A stretch of 64,000 nucleotides of DNA from Plasticicumulans acidivorans (lineage in GTDB: Bacteria > Pseudomonadota > Gammaproteobacteria > Competibacterales > Competibacteraceae), in contig NZ_QGTJ01000001.1 in NCBI RefSeq assembly GCF_003182095.1, forward strand, positions 310,001 through 374,000. The letters run 5' to 3'. The notes beneath the pieces were generated by a model. The model saw only the letters and a program-made list of their open reading frames with translations. It did no database searches and was not told the DNA's origin. The stretch's first letter is position 1; every line of letters begins with the position of its first letter. A program made the translations under genes and the position numbers. Positions 1 to 9,845 of the stretch are shown here, piece by piece.

Positions 1-640
1 GGGTGAAGGAATCGACGAACAGCACGACCTCGCGCCCGGCATCGGCCACCGGCGCGCTGGCGTAAGCCTCGGCCGGAAACGGCTGTGCGACGGGCTGCGG
101 CAAGGCGCGATCGGCACGGATGCCAAGCAGGCGCTCACCGAGCCGGGCCAGCGCCGGCAGGCGATTGCGCAGCGCCAGCAGCCGCGGCAGCCAGCGGCGA
201 TGACGGTACAGATGGCGTGGCAGGCCGGCGAACAGACGCGTGCGCGGCCGCACACCCTGCTGTGCCTGACGCTGGGCGAGGTACTCGACCTTGATCGTCG
301 CCATGTCGACCGAGTTTTCGCACTCGCGCTTGCAGCCCTTGCAGCCGACGCAGTCGTCCATCACTTCGGCGAGCTGCGGATCGGTGAACGGCAGGTCACC
401 GAGTTCGCCGTTGAGCGCCGCCTTGAGCAGGCGCACACGACCACCGGTGGAAAACGCCGGATCACCGCTGACACGGTAGCTCGGGCACATCACGCCCTTG
501 GGATTGAGCGTCTCGCACTGGCGACTGCCGATGCATACCGCCACGGCTTTCGCGAAGTCACCACCGCTCTTGGGAATGTCGGCGTAGGCATCGCCCATGC
601 CGGCATTCTCATACGCGGACCAGTCGAGAAAGCTCTTCAT
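1..640 (-). CDS. Partial (Fe-S)-binding oxidoreductase subunit (GlpC / C-terminal FAD-oxidase type)
   Basis: Leftward gene cut by the window edge; 213 codons are visible. The start ATG at 638-640 has GGGAG about 8 nt upstream. The protein has Cys at about residues 36, 42 and 52 (the last in GVMCPSYR) and a C-x2-C-x2-C-x3-C cluster at 97-107 (DCVGCKGCKREC), the layout of the two [4Fe-4S] sites of ferredoxin-like subunits. The surrounding sequence (STGGRVRLLKAAL, SVDMATIKVEYLAQ) resembles the C-terminal half of large FAD-linked D-lactate/2-hydroxyacid dehydrogenases, where it carries electrons away from the flavin. Here it begins as its own gene, so the FAD subunit is probably encoded separately. 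The family match is from memory of the motif; the substrate is unknown. It is divergent from the injection-system operon. Confidence 0.75.
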   Translation of the reverse strand, partial: MKSFLDWSAYENAGMGDAYADIPKSGGDFAKAVAVCIGSRQCETLNPKGVMCPSYRVSGDPAFSTGGRVRLLKAALNGELGDLPFTDPQLAEVMDDCVGCKGCKRECENSVDMATIKVEYLAQRQAQQGVRPRTRLFAGLPRHLYRHRRWLPRLLALRNRLPALARLGERLLGIRADRALPQPVAQPFPAEAYASAPVADAGREVVLFVDSFT

Positions 641-735
641 CACCACACTCCCGGACATCGATATCGACGCCGAGGCAGCAAGAAACACGCCGCAGCCAAC
701 GGTGAGTGAATGCCCGAAAATCAAGCGACTAGCGC

Positions 736-769
736 CCCCGCCGTTGTCGGCTTTGCGACAACGGCGGGG
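736..769. repeat. 14-bp perfect inverted repeat (stem-loop)
   Basis: Arms 736-749 (CCCCGCCGTTGTCG) and 756-769 are exact reverse complements around the 6-nt loop GCTTTG. No T-tract follows on either strand, so it is not a standard intrinsic terminator. It lies between divergent genes, about 100 bases upstream of the leftward start and 320 bases upstream of the rightward operon. It could be an RNA hairpin in a leader or a dyad operator. Confidence 0.6.
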
Positions 770-916
770 AGCAGGAGCGCAGGGCGCCATCGGCACTGCA
801 GCCCGGCGAGCCGCGTCACCACGGGCGCATGTCGGTGTGCGAGGCAGCCGGTGCAATAAAAAATCGGCCGCGGATGCCATGAGCCTTGTCATCCACTCTC
901 CGCATGCTACGGTCAG

Positions 917-936
917 CTTCACAAAACTTCACAAAA
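917..936 (+). promoter_or_regulatory. Tandem 10-bp direct repeat, candidate activator/repressor site
   Basis: CTTCACAAAA occurs twice with no gap (917-926 and 927-936), in an otherwise GC-rich region. The 10-bp period is one helical turn, typical of direct-repeat sites bound by OmpR/PhoB-type response regulators, but the regulator is unknown. It lies about 157 bases upstream of the first eCIS gene. The repeat is seen directly; the role is inferred. Confidence 0.45.
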
Positions 937-1092
937 AGACCGCGTTACCGCGTCGCCCTGCACTTGCCGGGACGGCGATGTCGTCAGGGAGGTTTCTGAA
1001 ATGGCCGGATTTTGCCAAGCGTCGTCGTTTCCCAAATGCTTTTCCTGCCTGCGAAACCGTGACGGCGCATCGCGCCTGCGCTGACGCCTGCC

Positions 1093-1674
1093 ATGGCCAG
1101 CCATCGCGCCGCAGAAGCCGCCATGCTCGCCATCGAGGCGGCGCTCAAGCGTGAGCAGCCCGCGGAACTGATTGCGCTCGGCGCGGTGCGGCTGCTCGGC
1201 AGCGCCGACCTCGCCCGCCAGGATCTCGGCAATCTGCTCGGCCTCTACCTGCACCGCATCGCACTCGATCCGGCCGCGCGCAACCGCTACCGCCAGCCGC
1301 CGCCGGCGGCCAATGCCGCGCCGCAGGCCCTGCTGCCGCTGACCCTGCATTTCCTGCTGTTCCCGTGGGTCGGCAGCGCCTCCTCCGAACTGCGCCTGCT
1401 CGGCTGGGGCATGCAGACACTGGCACGCATCTGCGAACTGGATGCCGCGCGCATCGGTGCCTTCGACAGCGAATGGGGCGAGCAGGAGCGTGCCCAGCTG
1501 CAACCCGAGGAGATGTCCGCCGAGGATCTGCTGCGCGTCTGGGACGGGCTGCCGCTGAAGTACCGGCCGAGCGTGCCCTACGTGGTGCGCACCGTGTTCG
1601 TCCACGACACGCCGCAGCCGGCCGCCGGGCCGGTGCGCACGCGGCTGTTCGGCTATGACGGTGAAGTGCCATGA
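1093..1674 (+). CDS. DUF4255 / Pvc16-like cap (tail terminator) protein of the eCIS
   Basis: 193 residues. The central block (PLTLHFLLFPW, LRLLGWGMQTLARI) and C-terminal block (EEMSAEDLLRVWDGL, YRPSVPYVVRTV) are characteristic of the DUF4255/Pvc16_N family found in Afp, PVC and related contractile injection systems. There it forms the cap that terminates tube and sheath growth at the end away from the baseplate. First gene of the operon; its stop overlaps the next start by 4 bases (ATGA). The start is the first ATG giving full family length; no strong Shine-Dalgarno is seen upstream. In Afp/PVC the homologue is the last gene, so the cap gene has moved to the front here. Confidence 0.85.
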   Translation: MASHRAAEAAMLAIEAALKREQPAELIALGAVRLLGSADLARQDLGNLLGLYLHRIALDPAARNRYRQPPPAANAAPQALLPLTLHFLLFPWVGSASSELRLLGWGMQTLARICELDAARIGAFDSEWGEQERAQLQPEEMSAEDLLRVWDGLPLKYRPSVPYVVRTVFVHDTPQPAAGPVRTRLFGYDGEVP

Positions 1675-2438
1675 GCGGCGAGAGCCTGCTGGTGCACGGC
1701 CATGCGCTGCTGCGTGCCGTCGATGCCGCCTCCGCCCCCGGCGACCCAGCGGCGATGCGCCCGGTCGACGCCGTGCTCGATTTCGAACTCGACGCAGCAC
1801 CCGCCGGCCTGCGCCCGCTGCGCCGCGATGCCCGGCTGATCCTGCACTTCGGCCAGCCGCCCGAGCGCATCGCGGCACTGCCGCCGCTGAGCGCGGCACA
1901 GCTCGCCGTGCCCGCGGCACCGACACTGAGCCTGCACGGCCGCGTCAGCGATCCGCAGCGACGCTGGCAGCCGCGCCGCTTCGCGCTCGACCTGGCGCCG
2001 GGCAGCGTCACGCTGCTGCCGCTCTACCGCGCCCCGCTCGGCGTGCGCCGCAGTGCCGGCGGCACACTGTTCGGCACACTGCGACTGGAAGACGGCACGC
2101 CGGCCGCCTGGGCGCGGCTCGAAGTCGACGTCGAGGTCGCTCCGGCCAGCACGTTGCGCTTCGTCGCCCAGGCCGATGCCGCCGGCGACTTCCTGCTGAC
2201 GCTCGACCGGCTGGCGCTGCCGCCGGCCGAGATCGCGAATTTCGCCGCGACGCTGCGCGTGCTGCATCGCGCCGGTCAGTGGCCCGACGGGCTCGATCCC
2301 GACACCCAGCAGGCTTTCAACGTCCAGGCGGCCGATGCCGCCGACTTTGCCGCCAGTTACGGCTTCGCCCTGCAGCCGGGCGCGACGACGCGGCTCATGA
2401 GCTTCCAGCGCGATGCGCTGGTGATCCGGGCGCCCTGA
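1671..2438 (+). CDS. eCIS-associated protein with carboxypeptidase-regulatory-like domain
   Basis: 255 residues, start overlapping the upstream stop (ATGA). The N-terminal half is Ala/Leu-rich. The middle (about residues 95-215: LHGRVSDPQ, GTLFGTLRLEDGTPA, AWARLEVDVE, ADAAGDFLLTL) has the small beta-sandwich pattern of carboxypeptidase-regulatory-like domains. The family assignment rests on pattern only. Its place between the cap and sheath genes suggests a structural or assembly role in the particle. No signal peptide or membrane segment is visible. Confidence 0.55.
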   Translation: MSGESLLVHGHALLRAVDAASAPGDPAAMRPVDAVLDFELDAAPAGLRPLRRDARLILHFGQPPERIAALPPLSAAQLAVPAAPTLSLHGRVSDPQRRWQPRRFALDLAPGSVTLLPLYRAPLGVRRSAGGTLFGTLRLEDGTPAAWARLEVDVEVAPASTLRFVAQADAAGDFLLTLDRLALPPAEIANFAATLRVLHRAGQWPDGLDPDTQQAFNVQAADAADFAASYGFALQPGATTRLMSFQRDALVIRAP

Positions 2439-2467
2439 CGCCCTGTACCGCACGAGGAGGCAGCGTC

Positions 2468-4699
<2,232 letters not shown>

Positions 4700-4718
4700 C
4701 CGCCGGAGGCCATGAACC

Positions 4719-5177
4719 ATGCCCGTGTTCCGTGAAACGCCGTATTCCGCCTTCAACTTCCTGGTCGAGATCGAACCCGGCATCGGCCGCGAGGTGCGCG
4801 CCGGCTTCTCCGACGTCGCCGGCCTCAACAACGAGATGACCGTCGCCGAGTACCGCGCCGGCAACTCGCCGGTCAACCACGTGCAGAAGCTGCCCGGCAT
4901 CTACAAGGCCGGCGACGTCACCCTCAAGCGCGGCGTCATCGGCGCGGCCGACTTGTGGGAGTGGATCACCGCCACCCGCGAAGGCCACCTCGACCTGGCC
5001 AAGCGCACCGTGGTCATCAGCCTGCTCGCCGAGAACCGCGAGGACGTGGTGGTGCGCTGGAAGCTGCAGCGGGCGATGCCGTTGAAGTGGACCGGACCGA
5101 CGCTGGCCGGCAAGGGCGGCGGTGACGTCGCCATCGAAGAGCTGGTGCTGTCGGTCGAGTCGCTCGACCAGGAGTAA
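4719..5177 (+). CDS. Tail tube protein (gp19/T4-like, Afp1 type)
   Basis: 152 residues. The sequence is typical of the phage T4-like gp19 tube family of eCIS: FNFLVEIEPGI near the N-terminus, a GFSDVAGLNNEM strand, the VTLKRGVIGAADLW motif, and a C-terminal IEELVLSVESL strand. These proteins stack as hexameric rings forming the inner tube. CGGAGG lies just upstream; an in-frame-looking ATG at 4713 is not in this frame. It sits between two sheath-type genes, as in Afp and PVC clusters. Confidence 0.93.
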   Translation: MPVFRETPYSAFNFLVEIEPGIGREVRAGFSDVAGLNNEMTVAEYRAGNSPVNHVQKLPGIYKAGDVTLKRGVIGAADLWEWITATREGHLDLAKRTVVISLLAENREDVVVRWKLQRAMPLKWTGPTLAGKGGGDVAIEELVLSVESLDQE

Positions 5178-5181
5178 GCCG

Positions 5182-6690
5182 ATGCTGCTCGCCGATGGCC
5201 GCGTCTACCTCAACCCGGCACCGCCGCCGGCACGCACGCCGGCACTGCCGGTGGCGCTGCTCGGCCACGTGCCGGGGCGCGCCCGCGTGCAGCGGCTGAC
5301 GCGGGCGATGCGCGAGCAGTGGCGCGGCCTCGGCCTCAGTGCCAGCCGCACGCGCATCGAGCGCCTCGCCGGCGGTGGCGCTGCCGTCGACGACGAAGAC
5401 GCCCGCCTCGCCGAGCTGCTGCACCTGCCGCTGGCGCTCGACAGCTACGCTCAGTTCCTCGACCTGTTCCCGGACGCGCGCAGCGCCGCCGCGCTCACCC
5501 AGCACACGCCGCTGGCCGGCAGCGCCTGCTGGCTGCCGCTGGCAGTCGAGGACTTCTTCGCCGCCGGCGGCGAACGGCTGTGGCTGGTGCGCGTGCCTGA
5601 AAGCGAAGGCCGCGACGGCCTGCTGCCGGCCGGCGAGCCGGACTTCAGCCACCCGGAGACGCTGCGCGGCATCGACGTCGCCCTCGGCATCCCGGAAATC
5701 GGCCTGCTCGCCCTGCCCGATCTCGAACGCCTGCAGGTCCCGCCGCAGATCCGTGCCGACGCTGTTGCTGTGCAGCGGCCGCTGCAGGCGCGCTTCGTGC
5801 CGCTCGGTCAGCTCGGCCCGCGCGAGCAGAACGTGCAGGCCGCCGACAGCGTACCGGCGACGCCGCCGTGGCCGTTCACCGAACTGCTCGCCCGCCTGCT
5901 GCCGCGCTGCGCGCGCTGGCGGCCCGACGTGCAATGCCTGCTGACGCTGCCGCTCGCCGCCGACCCCGCGCACGGTGCGCAGGCCGACGCCGACGCGCTC
6001 GCCCGCCTCGCCGCGCTCGACGGCGAGGCGCTGCGCCAGGCCCAGCGCCTGCAGCTGCTGTTCCCTTATCTGTGCGGACCGCGCGCCCCCCTGGCCAGCG
6101 CCGGCGGTCTGCTCGCCGGCCACATCGCTGCGCGCGCCGTCGACGGCGCCTGGCGCTCGATCGCCGGGCGCGCGCTCGCCAGCGATGCGCTGCCCTGGCC
6201 GCTGCTGGAGCGCCGCCAGGCGGCGGCGCTGCGTGAAACCCCCGGCATCGGCGTACTGCTCAACCGCGACGGCGCGCTGCAGCTCGACGACGAGCGCCTG
6301 TGCGGCGGCCTGCCGGGCACGCTGGCCGAACAGCCCGGACAGGCGGCGGCGAACAGCGGCATCTATTACTACCGCTCGGCGGAAGTCGTGCGCCTGATCG
6401 GCTGGCTGCTGCGCCAGCTCGCCGCCTTCGGCGAGCGCCTGGTGTTCGTCACCGACCCGGACGATCCGCGCCCCGGCCTGCTGCTCGAAGACTTCTTCCG
6501 CCGCCTGCATGCCCGCGGCGGCCTGCGCGGCGCGCGCTTTGAAGACGCCTGCCGCATCCGCCGCGTCGAGGCCGGTGCGGCGACCATCGCCTGGGACATC
6601 GAAATCGCGCCGGCGGTACCGATCGACACGCTGACGCTGTCGCTGCTGCACACCGACGGCGCCTGGCGCGCGCAGGTGGATCATGGCTGA
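5182..6690 (+). CDS. Divergent second sheath-like protein
   Basis: 502 residues; the ATG at 5182 follows AGGAG at 5170-5174 and lies 4 bases after the tube stop. It is placed where Afp-type clusters carry extra sheath genes. Weak sheath features are visible: a region of the IPEIGLLALPDLERLQ type in the middle and a C-terminal part (VLLNRDGALQLDDER, WLLRQLAAFGERLVF, WDIEIAPAVPIDTLTL) resembling the sheath C-terminal arm that links subunits. The normal C-terminal signature (FFPGRGxRVWGART) is absent, so it is a strongly diverged paralogue, perhaps a single ring next to baseplate or cap. It overlaps the next gene by 8 bases. Confidence 0.55.
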   Translation: MLLADGRVYLNPAPPPARTPALPVALLGHVPGRARVQRLTRAMREQWRGLGLSASRTRIERLAGGGAAVDDEDARLAELLHLPLALDSYAQFLDLFPDARSAAALTQHTPLAGSACWLPLAVEDFFAAGGERLWLVRVPESEGRDGLLPAGEPDFSHPETLRGIDVALGIPEIGLLALPDLERLQVPPQIRADAVAVQRPLQARFVPLGQLGPREQNVQAADSVPATPPWPFTELLARLLPRCARWRPDVQCLLTLPLAADPAHGAQADADALARLAALDGEALRQAQRLQLLFPYLCGPRAPLASAGGLLAGHIAARAVDGAWRSIAGRALASDALPWPLLERRQAAALRETPGIGVLLNRDGALQLDDERLCGGLPGTLAEQPGQAAANSGIYYYRSAEVVRLIGWLLRQLAAFGERLVFVTDPDDPRPGLLLEDFFRRLHARGGLRGARFEDACRIRRVEAGAATIAWDIEIAPAVPIDTLTLSLLHTDGAWRAQVDHG

Positions 6691-7186
6691 GTCCGGCGCA
6701 CGCCCCGGCACCGCCCCCGGCGACGAAGCCGTCTTCGTCCCCTTCCGCTTTCGCGTGCAGCTGTACTCGGCCGATGCCGGCGCGCCGGCAGCCCTGATCT
6801 GCGCCGGCGCCTTCAGCGAGCTCGGCGGCCTGGAAGCGACGATGACGCCAAAGGCGATCCGCGAGGGCGGGCGCAACTGGGGCGAGCTGCAGCGCGCCGG
6901 CACCACCAGCTTCGCCACCGTCGTGCTCAAGCGCGGCATGACCTCGGTCGGCGATCTGTGGACCTGGTTCGACAGCGTCAACCGCCGCAGCCTCTACGGC
7001 CTGCGCATGACCGCGCGCATCGAAGTCTTCGCCGGCGCCGGCAGCACGCCGGCGCTGGTGTGGACGCTGGAAAACGCCCTGCCGGTGAAGTTCAAGGGCG
7101 CCGACCTGTCGTCCAGCGCCGCGCAGGTGGCGATCGAGGAACTGCACCTCGTGCACGAGGGCATCACGCTGGAGCGTCCGGGCTGA
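6683..7186 (+). CDS. Second tail tube protein (Afp5 type)
   Basis: 167 residues, same gp19-type fold as the gene at 4719: FRFRVQLYSADAG, GAFSELGGLEATM, VVLKRGMTSVGDLWTWF, and IEELHLVHEGITL at the C-terminus. Its start lies inside the end of the preceding gene. In Afp/PVC systems a second, slightly longer tube protein sits at the baseplate end and adapts the tube to the hub. The position directly before the adaptor and hub genes supports that role here. Confidence 0.9.
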   Translation: MAESGARPGTAPGDEAVFVPFRFRVQLYSADAGAPAALICAGAFSELGGLEATMTPKAIREGGRNWGELQRAGTTSFATVVLKRGMTSVGDLWTWFDSVNRRSLYGLRMTARIEVFAGAGSTPALVWTLENALPVKFKGADLSSSAAQVAIEELHLVHEGITLERPG

Positions 7187-7210
7187 GCGCCCGCCGCAGG
7201 AGCACGCGAC

Positions 7211-7993
7211 ATGGCCACCGACGATCCCGCCGTCACCCACGCCAGGCTGGTGCCCTGGCAGGGCAACACGCTGCTCGAAGCCAAAGCGATCAGCGTCGCC
7301 TTCAACCCGGTCAGCCTCAAGGTCGCGCTCAGCAACCAGCTCAAAACCGAATCCGGCAACAAGGGCCAGTCGAAAAACGCCGCGCAGTTCGTCGACAAGA
7401 GCGCCTCGACGCTGAGCTTCGAGCTGATCTTCGACACCAGCCGCGAGATCACCGACGTGCGCGAGCAGACGCGCAAGATCGCCGAGCTGTTCATGAAGCC
7501 GATCGCCCCCGGCGAGCCCGACTACAACGGCGACGGCAAACAGCCGACGGTGCCGCGGCGGCTGCGCTTCCAGTGGGGGCGCTTCGGCTTCGACGGCCTG
7601 ATGCAGAGCTACGCCGAGACCCTCGACTACTTCTCGCCGGAGGGCGTGCCGCTGCGTGCGACGCTGTCGCTGACGCTCAACGAGGACCGCTTCCAGCATT
7701 TCTCGCTGCCCGGCGAACCGCCGCTGGCGCGCCTGCCGCCGGTGTTCGCGCCGAGCGGCCCCGGCTCGACGCTGGCCGACGCCGAACGCAGCGCCGGCAA
7801 GGAGGCGCCGGGGCGCGACTGGCGCTCGACGGCGCTGTTCAACGGCATCGAGACGCCGCGCTTCCCCGGTGGCAGCGGCGTGCTGGTGCCGCCGCTGGCG
7901 GCGCCGTCCGCCGAGGCCGCCTTCAGCTTCGGCGCCTCGGCCGAGCTCGGCACCACGCTCGGCGCCCGTGTTTCCGTGCGTTTCGGAGGTTGA
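7211..7993 (+). CDS. CIS tube/hub adaptor protein (Afp7-like position)
   Basis: 260 residues; GCAGGAG precedes the ATG. The N-terminal half (ISVAFNPVSLKVALSN, LSFELIFDTSREITDVREQT, RLRFQWGRFGFDGLMQSY, LDYFSPEGVPLRATLSLTLNE) is the pattern of the conserved CIS tube-initiation protein that in Afp7 and PVC7 carries a C-terminal LysM domain. No LysM repeat is recognisable: the C-terminal 90 residues are Pro/Ser/Ala-rich and end in a short beta-like segment. The likely role is joining tube and spike hub. Confidence 0.75.
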   Translation: MATDDPAVTHARLVPWQGNTLLEAKAISVAFNPVSLKVALSNQLKTESGNKGQSKNAAQFVDKSASTLSFELIFDTSREITDVREQTRKIAELFMKPIAPGEPDYNGDGKQPTVPRRLRFQWGRFGFDGLMQSYAETLDYFSPEGVPLRATLSLTLNEDRFQHFSLPGEPPLARLPPVFAPSGPGSTLADAERSAGKEAPGRDWRSTALFNGIETPRFPGGSGVLVPPLAAPSAEAAFSFGASAELGTTLGARVSVRFGG

Positions 7994-7996
7994 AGC

Positions 7997-8158
7997 ATGC
8001 CGGTCTACGTCAATGAACTCGACACCGAACTCGAAGAACCCGCGCCGCCGCCGGCCGCGGACGTCGCCGACAACGCCCCCCCGGCTCCCGATGCGGCAAG
8101 CCTCGCCGCGCTGCTCGACCTGCTCGCCGAACGCCGCGAGCGCCTGCAATTCGACTGA
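7997..8158 (+). CDS. Small acidic eCIS protein (53 aa, DUF5908-like position)
   Basis: A 53-residue frame starting MPVYVNELDTELEEP, with GGAGG at 7986-7990, which overlaps the end of the preceding gene. It has a Pro/Ala-rich acidic middle and a helical C-terminus (LAALLDLLAERRERLQFD). Short genes of this size sit at the same place (between Afp7- and Afp8-type genes) in many eCIS loci. The similarity to that small family is positional plus the MPVxVNEL-type start. Function unknown. Confidence 0.7.
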   Translation: MPVYVNELDTELEEPAPPPAADVADNAPPAPDAASLAALLDLLAERRERLQFD

Positions 8159-8173
8159 CCCGGAGGCCACGGT

Positions 8174-9199
8174 TTGAGTCGCGATCCTGCCTTCCTCGCC
8201 GCGCGGCCCTGGTGCCGCCTCGACGGTGAGCTGAATACCGATCTGCAGACGGCACTGCTCGCCTGCGAGGCCGGCGGCCGCGAGGGCGAGCCGGCACACG
8301 CCGAGCTGCGCGCGCTCAACTGGGGCGGCCGCGACGGCGCCGATGCGCACTTTCTGTTCGGCGCGCTCAAGCCGGGGCAGACACTGGCGCTCGGCTTCGG
8401 CGATGACGAAGTGTTCAGCGGCGACATCAGCGCCATCGAGGAACGCTACGGCGACGGCGCGCCGCAGCTGCTGCTGCTCGCCGAAGACGCCCTGCAGCGC
8501 CTGGCGCGCACGCGCGCCAGCGCCAGCCATGCCGAACTCAGCCCGGCCGATCTGGTGCAGCGCATCGCCACAGCGGCCGGCCTGCAGGGCGACTGCAATC
8601 TCGACGCGCCGACCGCGACCTTCAACCAGCTCAACGAAAGCGACCTCGCCTTCCTGCTGCGCGTGCTCGGCCGCTACGGCGTGCTGCCGCGTGTCGACGG
8701 CCGGCGCCTGCTGGCGCGCACGCCGGAAAGCACCGGCACGCCGATCGAGGTCGACCTGATGCAGGGCGGCCGCGGCCGCCTGATCGCCGACCTCGCCCAA
8801 CAGCCGACGCAGGTCGACGTGCGCGGCTACAACCTGGCGAGCGGCGAAGCGGTGCACGGCAGCCGCAGCGACGCCCCCGCGCACAGTGCCGCGGCACGCC
8901 TCGGCGCGCTCAGCTGGAACGCCGTCGAGGACTTTCCGCAGCCCTTCGCCGGCAGCCAGCACGACGCCGACGGCTTTGCCGCCACCGCGCTGCGCCGCCG
9001 CGCCGAGCGCTACGTGCACGGCACGCTGGAGCTTGCCGGCGACCCGCGGCTGCGCGCCGGCGTCGACATCGAGCTCAGCGGCGTGTCGCCGAACTTCGCC
9101 GGCCAGTACCGCATCGGCGGCGCCTGGCACCGCTTCGACACCGCCAGCGGCTACCGCACGCAGCTACAGCTCTACCGGGGGGACTGGCATGGCGCTTGA
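8174..9199 (+). CDS. Hub protein, gp27 / late-control D-like (N-terminal half of Afp8)
   Basis: 341 residues, TTG start at 8174 with CGGAGGC at 8160-8166. The sequence follows the phage late control gene D / VgrG N-terminal pattern: an N-terminal beta domain, ALNWGG and FGALKPGQTL segments, FSGDISAIEERYGDGAPQLLL, then SPADLVQRIATAAGL and FNQLNESDLAFLLRVLGRYG, and a C-terminal QYRIGGAWHRFDT strand. These form the trimeric hub on which the spike sits. In most eCIS it is fused to the gp5-like part; here a separate gene follows, overlapping by 11 bases. Confidence 0.88.
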   Translation: MSRDPAFLAARPWCRLDGELNTDLQTALLACEAGGREGEPAHAELRALNWGGRDGADAHFLFGALKPGQTLALGFGDDEVFSGDISAIEERYGDGAPQLLLLAEDALQRLARTRASASHAELSPADLVQRIATAAGLQGDCNLDAPTATFNQLNESDLAFLLRVLGRYGVLPRVDGRRLLARTPESTGTPIEVDLMQGGRGRLIADLAQQPTQVDVRGYNLASGEAVHGSRSDAPAHSAAARLGALSWNAVEDFPQPFAGSQHDADGFAATALRRRAERYVHGTLELAGDPRLRAGVDIELSGVSPNFAGQYRIGGAWHRFDTASGYRTQLQLYRGDWHGA

Positions 9200-9845
9200 G
9201 TCGGGCGGACACAGCCTCGCCGGCGGCCTCGGCGCGCTGCACCTGGCCACCGTCAGCGACACCCGCGACCCGGAAGGCCGCGGCCGCGTGCGCGTGCGCC
9301 TGGCCGCGCTCGACGTCGAGCTGTGGGCGCCACTGCTGGTCGCCTCGGCCGGCAACGGCTACGGCGTCGCCTGCCTGCCGAAGAACGGCGAGATCGTCGC
9401 CGTCGGCTTCGTCGGCCCCGATCTGCCGCTGGTGCTCGGCAGCCTGTGGAGCGGCGGCGCACCACCGCAGGACGGCGCCGATCCGGCCGAAGAGCGCTAC
9501 AGCGTGAAAACGCCGGCCGGCACCGAACTGCGCTTCGACGATGCCGACGGCCCGCAACTGCTGATCGAAACCCCGGCCGGCCAGCGCGTGCTGGTCACCG
9601 ACGGCGAAGGCGGCCAGGTGCGCATCGAGGTCGGCGGCAACAGCATCACCGTCGACAGCGACAGCATCGCGCTGCAGGCGAGTTCGGAGGTCACCGTCAA
9701 CGCCGGTCAGGTCAAAGTCAGCGCCGGCATGCTCAGCGTCGAGGCCGGCATGAGCAAGTTCAGCGGCGTCGTCAAATGCGACACGCTGATCAGCAACGCC
9801 GTGGTCTCGTCGAGCTACACGCCCGGCGCGGGGAACATCTGGTGA
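9189..9845 (+). CDS. Baseplate spike, gp5 / VgrG OB-fold and beta-helix (C-terminal half of Afp8)
   Basis: 218 residues; the ATG at 9189 lies inside the end of the gp27-like gene. The OB-fold part (LATVSDTRDPEGRGRVRVRL, LPKNGEIVAVGFVGPD, VLGSLWSG) matches phage baseplate assembly V/gp5. Residues about 105-200 form a repetitive beta-strand series (VRIEVGGNSITVDSDSI, SEVTVNAGQVKVSAG) typical of the trimeric spike needle. It ends in a short SYTPGAGNIW tail seen in related systems. It pierces the target membrane and caps the tube. Confidence 0.9.
   Translation: MALESGGHSLAGGLGALHLATVSDTRDPEGRGRVRVRLAALDVELWAPLLVASAGNGYGVACLPKNGEIVAVGFVGPDLPLVLGSLWSGGAPPQDGADPAEERYSVKTPAGTELRFDDADGPQLLIETPAGQRVLVTDGEGGQVRIEVGGNSITVDSDSIALQASSEVTVNAGQVKVSAGMLSVEAGMSKFSGVVKCDTLISNAVVSSSYTPGAGNIW

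Larger units (their letters stand above)
641..1092. promoter_or_regulatory. Divergent intergenic region upstream of the eCIS operon
   Basis: About 450 bases between the leftward Fe-S gene and the rightward contractile-injection operon. It holds a perfect 14-bp inverted repeat (736-769) and a 10-bp tandem direct repeat (917-936). No convincing gene is present: the open frames crossing it are low-complexity and Arg-rich, the usual shadow signature in GC-rich DNA. The operon promoter should lie here, since every downstream gene to 29578 is tightly packed, but I could not assign clear -35/-10 hexamers. Confidence 0.5.

Noticed and set aside
1000..1020. TGGCCGGATTTTGCC, like a sigma-54 promoter for the eCIS operon
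   Set aside because: GG and GC are 9 bases apart rather than the required 10.
919..1926. 335-residue leftward frame at the operon start
   Set aside because: Antisense to the well-supported DUF4255 gene and its promoter region.
5017..6981. 654-residue leftward frame across the sheath-like and tube genes
   Set aside because: Overlaps genes supported by family motifs, spacing and ribosome-binding sites; Arg/Ala-rich.
6449..9130. 893-residue leftward frame
   Set aside because: Antisense to five coupled eCIS genes; no domain or start signal.
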